Source: Clostridia bacterium
Lineage (GTDB): Bacteria; Bacillota_A; Clostridia; Oscillospirales; CAG-272
NCBI GenBank assembly: GCA_017935805.1
Contig: JAGBGV010000085.1
Span: 1 to 9,871 of the forward strand
Length of the DNA stretch: 9,871 bases
Direction of reading: 5' to 3'
The translations under genes and the position numbers were made by a program. The notes below the pieces were generated by a model that saw only the letters and a list, made by a program, of their open reading frames with translations, searched no databases and was not told the DNA's origin. Shown here piece by piece: positions 1 to 5,436 of this stretch (its first letter is position 1; each line of letters opens with the position of its first letter).

Positions 1-138
1 GAATCAGCATCCGAGACGCCTGGGTTGGCTGATAAGTATAATTCACCCGTAGGCGGCTCGTAACGATGCTTGCATCGTAGTGGTTCGAATCCAGACGTGC
101 CGGGTGGAGTGGTCTCCAAAGGATGTACCTTCTTTTTT
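1..138 (+). repeat. Structured repeat, copy 1 (left end may be cut by window)
   Basis: Copy 1 of a dispersed, RNA-like repeat. Positions 1-62 match 153-214 at about 56 of 62 bases by eye. Next comes a 7-bp hairpin (ACGATGC, 63-69, with GCATCGT, 72-78), then a segment GTGGTTCGAATCC (80-92) resembling a tRNA T-arm. A second small hairpin (TGGAG/CTCCA, 105-118), a weak AAGG/CCTT stem (119-131) and a T run (133-138) follow. The T run after a hairpin suggests a plus-strand transcript ending here, though the last stem is only 4 bp. No full tRNA cloverleaf can be folded: there is no matching acceptor stem or CCA end. The repeat may start left of position 1. Function unknown; orientation is inferred from the T runs. 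Confidence 0.7.
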
Positions 139-152
139 ATGTGATTGTATGA

Positions 153-274
153 GAATCAGCATCCGAGACGCCGAGGTTGACTGACAAGTATAATTCACCC
201 GTGGGCGGCTCGTCACTTTACGCAGTAAAGTAGTGGTTCGAATCCAGACATTGTGCCCTTCAAGGATATTTTTT
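153..274 (+). repeat. Structured repeat, copy 2
   Basis: Copy 2 of the same repeat, in direct orientation 152 nt downstream. It begins with the same 20-nt block as copy 1. The variable hairpin is now ACTTTAC (215-221), loop GCA, GTAAAGT (225-231). Compared with copy 1, three of the seven base pairs differ and all three are compensated on the other arm. The T-arm-like GTGGTTCGAATCC lies at 233-245 and a six-T run at 269-274. Both copies contain TATAAT (39-44 and 191-196), but no -35 box sits at a suitable distance, so I do not call it a promoter. The region encodes no convincing protein. Confidence 0.7.
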
Positions 275-281
275 GTTATTA

Positions 282-386
282 GTGAACTGATTGAAAAGCA
301 GTCACGACGCTTGCAACGAAAAGACACGAAGTGTCGTGCGTGGGTAGTGGTTCAGAATCCAGTTATGAAGGGACAAGCCTATTTTT
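282..386 (+). repeat. Diverged third repeat unit
   Basis: A third, more diverged relative of the two upstream units. It shares only the 3' half: an inverted repeat followed by GTAGTGGTTC-A-GAATCCAG (344-362), the T-arm-like segment with one extra base, and then a T run at 382-386. Its 5' part differs and holds its own hairpins: GTGAACTG (282-289) with CAGTCAC (299-305), one bulged A, and GACAC (323-327) with GTGTC (331-335). The segment ACGACGCTTGCAACGA (304-319) looks like a decayed form of the copy 1 hairpin. It ends 10 nt before the -35 box of the downstream operon. Decayed copy or divergent family member; function unknown. Confidence 0.5.
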
Positions 387-396
387 ATGAACCGTA

Positions 397-425
397 TTGA
401 CATTGGATGCATAACTGTATATAAT
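397..425 (+). promoter_or_regulatory. Sigma-A promoter of the GntR-ABC operon
   Basis: TTGACA (397-402) and TATAAT (420-425) are separated by exactly 17 nt, a full match to the vegetative sigma-A consensus. The start codon of the GntR gene lies about 30 nt beyond the -10 box, so the leader is short. A palindrome covers the -10 box, so this strong promoter is probably kept repressed. Confidence 0.88.
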
Positions 426-437
426 ATATATACACAG
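415..437. promoter_or_regulatory. Palindromic operator over the -10 box
   Basis: CTGTATATA (415-423) and TATACACAG (429-437) form a 23-bp inverted repeat with one mismatch across the arms and centred just after the -10 box. It sits directly before a GntR/YtrA-type regulator gene. Family members usually repress their own operon from such a site, so autoregulation is the natural reading. Binding itself is inferred. Part of the symmetry could arise by chance from the AT-rich core, but the CTGT/ACAG ends argue against that. Confidence 0.65.
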
Positions 438-456
438 TATAGACAGGGGTGGCGGC

Positions 457-828
457 ATGAACATTTTGATTGACAACAAAAGTGGGGCACCTATTTACGA
501 TCAGATATATTCTCAGATCAAAGACCAGATTATCAGCGGAGCCTTAAAAGAAGATGAATTGTTGCCTTCCATCCGCGGTCTCGCAAAGGATCTCCGCATT
601 AGCTTCATCACAACAAAGCGTGCCTATGAGGAACTCGAAAAAGATGGCTTTATTTACACATTACCTGCCAAAGGATGCTATGTGGCTCCCAAAAATGTAG
701 AATTGTTGCGGGAAGAAAATTTGAAAAAGATCGAAGGACATATAGATGAGATCGTCAGACTTGCCGCGTCCTGTAATCTCGGCAAGCGTGATATTATCGA
801 AATGATTACTTTCAGCCTGGAGGAATAA
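457..828 (+). CDS. GntR-family (YtrA-type) transcriptional regulator
   Basis: A 123-aa DNA-binding repressor. Residues 10-77 form the GntR winged helix-turn-helix: the APIYDQIYSQIKDQI helix, the LPSIRGLAKDLRIS recognition region, ITTKRAYEELEKDGFI, and the wing ending near GCYVAPK (73-79). Only a short helical tail (82-121) follows, with no FadR- or UTRA-type ligand domain, which is the mark of the small YtrA subfamily. Such proteins typically control the ABC transporter genes they sit beside and respond to cell-wall-active agents or exported peptides. The ATG at 457 is preceded by AGGGGTGG at a good distance. The stop codon shares one base with an ATG of the next gene, and the ribosome site for the ATPase lies inside this gene's end, so the two are probably translationally coupled. 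The effector cannot be told from sequence. Confidence 0.92.
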   Translation: MNILIDNKSGAPIYDQIYSQIKDQIISGALKEDELLPSIRGLAKDLRISFITTKRAYEELEKDGFIYTLPAKGCYVAPKNVELLREENLKKIEGHIDEIVRLAASCNLGKRDIIEMITFSLEE

Positions 829-830
829 TG

Positions 831-1673
831 ATGAACGCACTTGAAATCAGAAGTCTGACCAAATCATATCCCGGCTTTACGCTGGAAAATATAAATCTGA
901 CACTGCCGAGCGGATGTATTATGGGCCTGGTGGGTGAGAACGGCGCGGGAAAAAGCACTACCATCAAGCTCATTCTGGATATGATTCATAAGGATAGCGG
1001 CAGTATAACGATTCTCGGGAGAGACAACGGGGATAACATCGAGCTCACCAAAGAAGATGTCGGCGTTGTTATGGATGAGGTCGGCATACCGGAGTGCTTG
1101 ACTGTTAAGCAGGTCGGAAATGTAATGAAGCATACTTTTAGGAATTGGGATGATACTGAATATACCCGATTGACGGAAAAATTCGCACTGCCGCATAAAA
1201 AGCAGTTCAAGGAGTTTTCCCGTGGCATGAAGATGAAATTGGGCATTGCCATTGCGTTGTCCCATAATGCCAAACTGCTTATCCTGGACGAAGCCACATC
1301 AGGACTTGACCCGGTGGTGCGGGATGAGGTCGTTGAGATGTTTAGCGAGTTTACCAGAGATGAGAGTCATTCTGTCCTCATTTCTTCTCATATCGTCAGC
1401 GATCTTGAAAAGCTTTGTGACTATATAGCATTTCTGCACAAGGGGAAATTGCTGCTATGCGAAGAAAAGGATCGACTGCTTTCCGAATATGGGCTTGTTC
1501 ATTGTGCCATCGGAGACTTGCAAAGCATACCTTCCGAGGCTATCAAGTATAAGAAGGAAAACCCATACGGCGCTGAGGTGATGGTGAAGAGAAGTGCTGC
1601 TTTGGCAAATTTCAATATCAGTCCCATCAGTATTGAGGAGCTTTTTGTGTTTATGGTAAAGGAGGCGAGATAA
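831..1673 (+). CDS. ABC transporter ATP-binding protein
   Basis: A 280-aa cytoplasmic ATPase subunit that would power the permease encoded next. Counting from the ATG at 831: Walker A GENGAGKST (35-43), signature region FSRGM (129-133) in place of the classic LSGGQ, Walker B LLILDE (149-154) with D-loop SGLD (157-160), and switch histidine SSH (185-187). The C-terminal ~75 residues form the accessory tail seen in ABC-2-type drug, bacitracin and YtrB-like exporters. An in-frame ATG also exists at 828, overlapping the GntR stop. I prefer 831 because GGAGG (819-823) then lies 7 nt upstream rather than 4. The permease ATG is one base after the stop (TAAGATG). Together with the GntR gene this is a YtrA/YtrB-like layout. 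Substrate unknown; export of an antimicrobial or peptide is the likely role. Confidence 0.92.
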   Translation: MNALEIRSLTKSYPGFTLENINLTLPSGCIMGLVGENGAGKSTTIKLILDMIHKDSGSITILGRDNGDNIELTKEDVGVVMDEVGIPECLTVKQVGNVMKHTFRNWDDTEYTRLTEKFALPHKKQFKEFSRGMKMKLGIAIALSHNAKLLILDEATSGLDPVVRDEVVEMFSEFTRDESHSVLISSHIVSDLEKLCDYIAFLHKGKLLLCEEKDRLLSEYGLVHCAIGDLQSIPSEAIKYKKENPYGAEVMVKRSAALANFNISPISIEELFVFMVKEAR

Positions 1674-1674
1674 G

Positions 1675-2301
1675 ATGAAAGGACTTCTTCTGAAAGATTG
1701 GTACATGATGAAGAAATACTGCAGAGCGTACCTTCTTATTGCGGTTGTGTTTATTGCTATATCGTTTTACAGCGATAACAATTTGTTTTTTGTGTTTTAT
1801 CCCTGCCTGCTTTGCGGAATGATTCCGGTTAATCTGCTTGCCTATGATGAACGAAGCCGTTGGTTAGAGTATAGCGGCACATTACCGTATACTAAAGAAC
1901 AGATCGTTTCGGGAAAATATCTGATCGGATTGTTTGCGCAGCTTGCAGTATTCTTTGTTACGGGAGTGGCGCAGGCTCTGAAAATGGTGATAGCTGATGC
2001 TTTTGTTCTCGGTGAGTTTGGTGTAATCATGATGCTTATGCTGATCGTATCGATACTTTCGTCGTCTATTTGTCTGCCGTTTGTTTTCAAGCTTGGTGTG
2101 GAAAAGGGACGCACAGCGTACTATATCATGATTGGCTTTGCCTGTGGTGCAAGTGTGGTGGCATCAAGCATTCTGAGGGGACCGATTGGAACAGAAATCA
2201 GACCCAATTTGACATTGGCAATATTTGCTGCCGTTGGAATCGGGATATATATTTTCTCCTGGTATATTTCTATTGTCTTTTATAAAAAGCGTGAGATATA
2301 A
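1675..2301 (+). CDS. ABC-2 type transporter permease (six-helix)
   Basis: A 208-aa integral membrane protein, the channel partner of the preceding ATPase. Six hydrophobic segments are visible at about 18-32, 36-56, 84-106, 113-139, 147-166 and 178-203. A cytoplasmic amphipathic start (MKGLLLKDWYMMKKY) and the loop AYDERSRWLEYSGTLPYTKEQIVSGKYL region (56-83) are characteristic of the small ABC2_membrane_5-like permeases found beside GntR/YtrA regulators. The basic end KKREI (204-208) probably stays inside. GGAGG at 1661-1665 gives a 9-nt spacing to the ATG. It is the only permease in the operon, so the working transporter is probably a homodimer of this subunit with two ATPases. A bidirectional terminator follows after about 70 nt. 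Confidence 0.88.
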   Translation: MKGLLLKDWYMMKKYCRAYLLIAVVFIAISFYSDNNLFFVFYPCLLCGMIPVNLLAYDERSRWLEYSGTLPYTKEQIVSGKYLIGLFAQLAVFFVTGVAQALKMVIADAFVLGEFGVIMMLMLIVSILSSSICLPFVFKLGVEKGRTAYYIMIGFACGASVVASSILRGPIGTEIRPNLTLAIFAAVGIGIYIFSWYISIVFYKKREI

Positions 2302-2371
2302 TGGGTGAGATTTGAGGTTCGAGCGTTATTTGGGTCACGTCATACAATACGGACATCACTCATAGCAACAC

Positions 2372-2400
2372 AAAAAGGACGTTTTACACGCCCTTTTTTT
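2372..2400. terminator. Bidirectional intrinsic terminator between convergent genes
   Basis: AAAAAGG-A-CGT (2372-2382) pairs with ACG-C-CCTTTTT (2388-2398) around a five-base loop, with one A/C mismatch, and is flanked by A and T tracts on opposite sides. It can therefore end transcription of the ABC operon on the plus strand and of the GH3 gene on the minus strand, whose stop codon is 12 nt away. The rest of 2302-2411 shows no gene. Confidence 0.8.
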
Positions 2401-2411
2401 ATTATTCTGTT

Positions 2412-3983
2412 TTACTGTTGTTCGAGCAGCTTTACGGGAAGCTTGCCACTGAAGGGAATCTGCCCGAGCATTGCCTTTACCGCAGCCTTCTGACAGTCAT
2501 CGGTATCCGAGTACATGGCGATCGCCGCATTGACTGTGGGGAAGTTCTGATGGATGAGATAGGGGGAGCCAAATGTTACAACCGCCGACTTCTCTCTGTC
2601 AACAGCGCCTGTCTGCCATGATGGCATTATCTGGAGCATACCCTGGGGCTTGTGCTGATGAATAAACGTGCAGTAAACGAACATGTCATACTGTGCTTTG
2701 TCGCCGTTAAACTCATGGCGGTACATATCAACCGCTACACCGTTCTTTTCCCATTCTTCCTTGAACGCGCCGAGAGACTCGTATTCCTCATCGTAGAGAG
2801 TGGGGACAATGACTGCGATCTTCTTTGCACCACTGCAGGGGAAGAGCTGCTTTCTGTCTCTTACAAGTGTTACAGCAGCTTCAGACACTCTTCTGCTGAA
2901 ATCGTGGATGTCATCCATTGTGTCAGTCTTGAATTCCTTGCCTCCGAACAGACCGAGCTCATATTTCATAAGCAGTATTCTTCTGACCGCATCATCAAGG
3001 CGGGACATGGGGATCTCACCGCTTTCAATAGCCGCGAGTACTGCATCTGCATATTCCATTGTGGGCCAAAGCATAAGGTCACAGCCGCATTTGAAGCATT
3101 CAACCTCGCTCTTTACCTGATCGCAGTATGTGGTTCTGAAGCCGTTCATGCAGAGTGCGTCGGACATTACTGCGTACTTGAAGCCAAGCTCGCCCTTGAG
3201 AAGGTCAACTGCAAGCTCATGGGAGAGGGTTGCCGGCGGAGCTACACCGTCTATACGTTCCTTCTGATATGCGGGCAGGGAAATGTGACCCAGCATTACG
3301 CAAAGCAGACCGTTATCGATAAGCTCCTTGTAAACTGCACCGAAGGTACGTCTCCATTCATCCATGGGGAGAGTGTTGCTTGTGAGAACGAAGTGCTGGT
3401 CTCTGTAGTCAACACCGTCGCCGGGGAAGTGCTTTGCTGTTGCACCCATGCCGTATTCCTGCATACCCTTAACCATGGAGGAGAGCATTTCACGGACAAG
3501 GGTGGGATCGTCACCGATAGCTCTTGTATTAACAACCGGGTTGAGCTGGTTCATGTTAATATCCGACACCGGTCCAAGGGAGAGATTGATACCGATCTCC
3601 TGTGCGGGAATGGCGGTGTATTTACCGAAATCGTAAGCCATATCGCGGTCAGCAGTTGCTCCGAGAGTCATCTGCCAGGGGAATTTTGAGTATCTTCCGT
3701 CGGGGAACATATATCCGCAACCGAACTCTGTATCTGCGCAGATGATCGGCGGTATCTTTGAATACTTGCGCGCTCTCTTTGTGGCGAAAATTATGTCGTC
3801 GCCCTTCATTGTTTCGCTTCCAATGATCTCTTCACCAATGAAGAATCCACCGAAGGGGTATTCTTTCAGCTTGGTCTGGGCGTTCTCTTCACTGTAGATA
3901 TAATCCTCAGAGCGCTGTATCATTGTCTGGTACACCTTCTCTCGGGTGGTCATTTCTGACAGGATCTTATCAATAATGTGCAT
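2412..3983 (-). CDS. Glycoside hydrolase family 3 protein (NagZ-like beta-N-acetylhexosaminidase)
   Basis: A 523-aa GH3 enzyme expected to cleave beta-linked sugars, most likely N-acetylglucosaminides. The N-terminal TIM-barrel domain (about 1-350) contains KHFPGDG (184-190), the Asp-x-His pair D195/H197 that acts as acid/base in the NagZ group, and the nucleophile in VMSD (D275). A smaller C-terminal domain (about 380-523) looks like a shortened GH3_C Rossmann-like region. There is no signal peptide, so it should act in the cytoplasm, as in muropeptide recycling or amino-sugar scavenging. I chose the ATG at 3983, since GGAGG sits 5 nt upstream; the frame stays open to 4118, but those residues do not look like this family. 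Oddity: the usual second histidine of the KHFPGHG motif is aspartate here. Beta-glucosidase or another hexosaminidase activity is possible. Confidence 0.88.
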   Translation of the reverse strand: MHIIDKILSEMTTREKVYQTMIQRSEDYIYSEENAQTKLKEYPFGGFFIGEEIIGSETMKGDDIIFATKRARKYSKIPPIICADTEFGCGYMFPDGRYSKFPWQMTLGATADRDMAYDFGKYTAIPAQEIGINLSLGPVSDINMNQLNPVVNTRAIGDDPTLVREMLSSMVKGMQEYGMGATAKHFPGDGVDYRDQHFVLTSNTLPMDEWRRTFGAVYKELIDNGLLCVMLGHISLPAYQKERIDGVAPPATLSHELAVDLLKGELGFKYAVMSDALCMNGFRTTYCDQVKSEVECFKCGCDLMLWPTMEYADAVLAAIESGEIPMSRLDDAVRRILLMKYELGLFGGKEFKTDTMDDIHDFSRRVSEAAVTLVRDRKQLFPCSGAKKIAVIVPTLYDEEYESLGAFKEEWEKNGVAVDMYRHEFNGDKAQYDMFVYCTFIHQHKPQGMLQIMPSWQTGAVDREKSAVVTFGSPYLIHQNFPTVNAAIAMYSDTDDCQKAAVKAMLGQIPFSGKLPVKLLEQQ

Positions 3984-4023
3984 CTTGTCCTCCGAATAAT
4001 TATCTTGTTTTTTGTTTGTCCTA

Positions 4024-4052
4024 ATTATAGCACAACGGGAGAATAAAAACAA
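4024..4052 (-). promoter_or_regulatory. Promoter of the GH3 gene
   Basis: On the minus strand, TATAAT (plus positions 4024-4029) lies 17 nt downstream of TTGTTT (4047-4052). The -10 box is perfect and the -35 box keeps only TTG plus partial matches. It sits about 40 nt upstream of the GH3 start codon and points away from the divergent plus-strand gene. Confidence 0.65.
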
Positions 4053-4153
4053 GGCTGACTTCGCTGTGACTATGGATAGAGAAGAAAAAACATGAGAACA
4101 GCGGCTATTTTTTAGCAAAAAATGAAACTTTTGTGGATTATTGCCGTCATATA

Positions 4154-4162
4154 TGGTATAAT
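4154..4162 (+). promoter_or_regulatory. Extended -10 promoter of the C39-like gene
   Basis: TGGTATAAT (4154-4162) is a perfect extended -10 element, 31 nt before the GTG start. No good -35 hexamer lies at 16-18 nt; TTGTGG at 4131-4136 is 20 nt away. Recognition therefore probably rests on the TGn motif. The 210-nt gap between the divergent genes shows otherwise only A/T-rich sequence. Confidence 0.65.
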
Positions 4163-4193
4163 TAAGTAAATCTACCGTGAAAGGAGGGGCATT

Positions 4194-5351
4194 GTGTCAA
4201 GAAAGGATATTGAAAGTGAAGAAATCACCGCTGAAGAGGCTGAAAACGCGGCTGTGAACGGTGACCTATCCGATGAAGAGGCTGTTCAGGCAAAAGAGCA
4301 GTGTAACACCGAAACATCAGGGAAGCCACTTCTTTATTACGCATCTGTCAGCGTGCTTGTTGTAATGGTGGCACTGTTTGTCATCATGCTGACCACTGTG
4401 CTTCTCTTCCCGAAAAACGAAACTGTCGAGGCAGGGGAGATTCCAAACTACAGCTACATAACGGAAAACCCGCTTTGGGGAGACCTTTGCGAGGTCGTGA
4501 CGGATGTCCGCACTCTTGACACATCAAAGGTTGGTGAGCAGACTGTCATGCTTCGTTTCTTCGGATTTATTGAAGTGCGATCAAAGCTTAATGTGGTCGC
4601 TAATGCAGAGACAGAGCCTGCGGAGACGGCGGACATGCCTGAGATCACACCCCCGGAAACAGATGACTGCACCTTAACCGAGACAGCACTGCCGGAAACT
4701 GATATTATCGAAAGCGAATACTGCGAGACAGAGCCGCCGGAGGAACTTCAGCGGGAGACATACATACTGGATGTGAAGAATATCCTGCAGAATTCCGAAT
4801 TACCCAACGGATGCGAGGTCGTGTCTCTTGCAATTGTTCTGCGTTACATGGGATACGATGTTAACCCCGGCTGGCTGTTTGACAACTATATGCCACACAC
4901 TTTGTACGATTACAGCGGTGACCCGTTTACTACCTACATAGGCAATCCCCGCGATTACGGCTTCGGATGCTATGCGCCCTGCGTGGTGACAACGGGCAAC
5001 GCTTATCTTGCTGATGTGGGTTCATCTCTCGAGGCTGTTGACGTAAGCGGAATGGAGATGTCGGATTACAAGGAATATATCGACCGCGGCATTCCCGTTA
5101 TCATCTGGGGTACGACTTACATGAACTGCAATCCTCATGTGCATCAGTCGTGGTGGGTCAACGGAGAGATCAGACATTGGTACAGCAATTCCCACTGTCT
5201 CGTGCTCATCGGATATAAGGCAGATACATACGTGTTCTGCGATCCTCTGTGCGGCGTTATCGAATACAGTATTGAGGCGGTTGAGAGAAGCTTTGAAATG
5301 AATCTCCGACAGGCGTGTGTGATAGTTGATGGAAATAATTCCGAGGAATAA
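4194..5351 (+). CDS. Membrane-anchored C39-like (papain-fold) peptidase family protein
   Basis: A 385-aa protein with an acidic cytoplasmic N-terminus (1-44), one transmembrane helix (about 47-72), a short beta-rich stretch (about 98-135) and a Thr/Glu/Pro-rich linker (138-188). The C-terminal domain (189-380) resembles Peptidase_C39_2. Candidate active-site residues are C207 in LPNGCEVVSLAIVLRYMGY, H334 in NSHCLVLIGY and D350 in YVFCDP, which fits a papain-like triad. The stretch containing LDTSKVGEQTVML resembles a strand pair of bacterial Ig-like domains, but only part of one. Topology by the positive-inside rule is not obvious; the domain is most likely outside the cell. GTG start at 4194 is supported by AAGGAGGGG (4181-4189). 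Proteolysis is inferred, and some C39_2 proteins may be hydrolases of other amide bonds. Substrate unknown. Confidence 0.85.
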   Translation: MSRKDIESEEITAEEAENAAVNGDLSDEEAVQAKEQCNTETSGKPLLYYASVSVLVVMVALFVIMLTTVLLFPKNETVEAGEIPNYSYITENPLWGDLCEVVTDVRTLDTSKVGEQTVMLRFFGFIEVRSKLNVVANAETEPAETADMPEITPPETDDCTLTETALPETDIIESEYCETEPPEELQRETYILDVKNILQNSELPNGCEVVSLAIVLRYMGYDVNPGWLFDNYMPHTLYDYSGDPFTTYIGNPRDYGFGCYAPCVVTTGNAYLADVGSSLEAVDVSGMEMSDYKEYIDRGIPVIIWGTTYMNCNPHVHQSWWVNGEIRHWYSNSHCLVLIGYKADTYVFCDPLCGVIEYSIEAVERSFEMNLRQACVIVDGNNSEE

Positions 5352-5366
5352 AAAATTTCGTATCTG

Positions 5367-5395
5367 TTGACTGACAGCAGACCCTGTGGTATAAT
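5367..5395 (+). promoter_or_regulatory. Promoter of the zinc-ribbon membrane protein gene
   Basis: TTGACT (5367-5372) and TATAAT (5390-5395) are 17 nt apart, and TGG directly precedes the -10 box, making an extended -10. This promoter is stronger by sequence than the one upstream of the C39-like gene. The 85-nt gap has no hairpin terminator, so read-through from the C39-like gene may add to expression. Confidence 0.78.
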
Positions 5396-5436
5396 AATTA
5401 TATATAATTGTAAAATTTCATCTTTGGAGAAAAGTT

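Noticed and set aside
39..196. TATAAT in both repeat copies (39-44, 191-196) as promoters
   Set aside because: No -35 hexamer lies 16-18 nt upstream in either copy and no extended -10 TGn is present; the motif is simply part of the conserved repeat.
43..327. A 94-aa minus-strand frame with repeated VWIRTTT segments
   Set aside because: It is the reverse reading of the T-arm-like repeat; the repeated peptide follows the RNA repeat, there is no ribosome site, and the pattern is typical of antisense tRNA-like DNA.
1..390. Complete tRNA genes or a CRISPR array
   Set aside because: T-arm-like blocks are present, but no acceptor stem, anticodon arm or CCA end can be assembled. Repeat units are too long, too few and too divergent for CRISPR.
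302..490. A 62-aa minus-strand frame running into the GntR promoter
   Set aside because: It overlaps a consensus promoter and the GntR start and has no ribosome site or family resemblance.
2652..3689. A long plus-strand open frame (345 aa) opposite the GH3 gene
   Set aside because: It is the antisense of a clear GH3 enzyme with intact motifs. It has no ribosome site or recognisable domain.
4103..4116. GCTA-T-run-TAGC small hairpin in the divergent gap
   Set aside because: A 4-bp AT-rich stem is likely by chance and does not sit after any gene.
4686..4703. LPETD in the C39-like protein as a sortase motif
   Set aside because: It lies in the middle of the Thr/Glu/Pro linker, lacks the glycine, and has no following helix and basic tail at a C-terminus.
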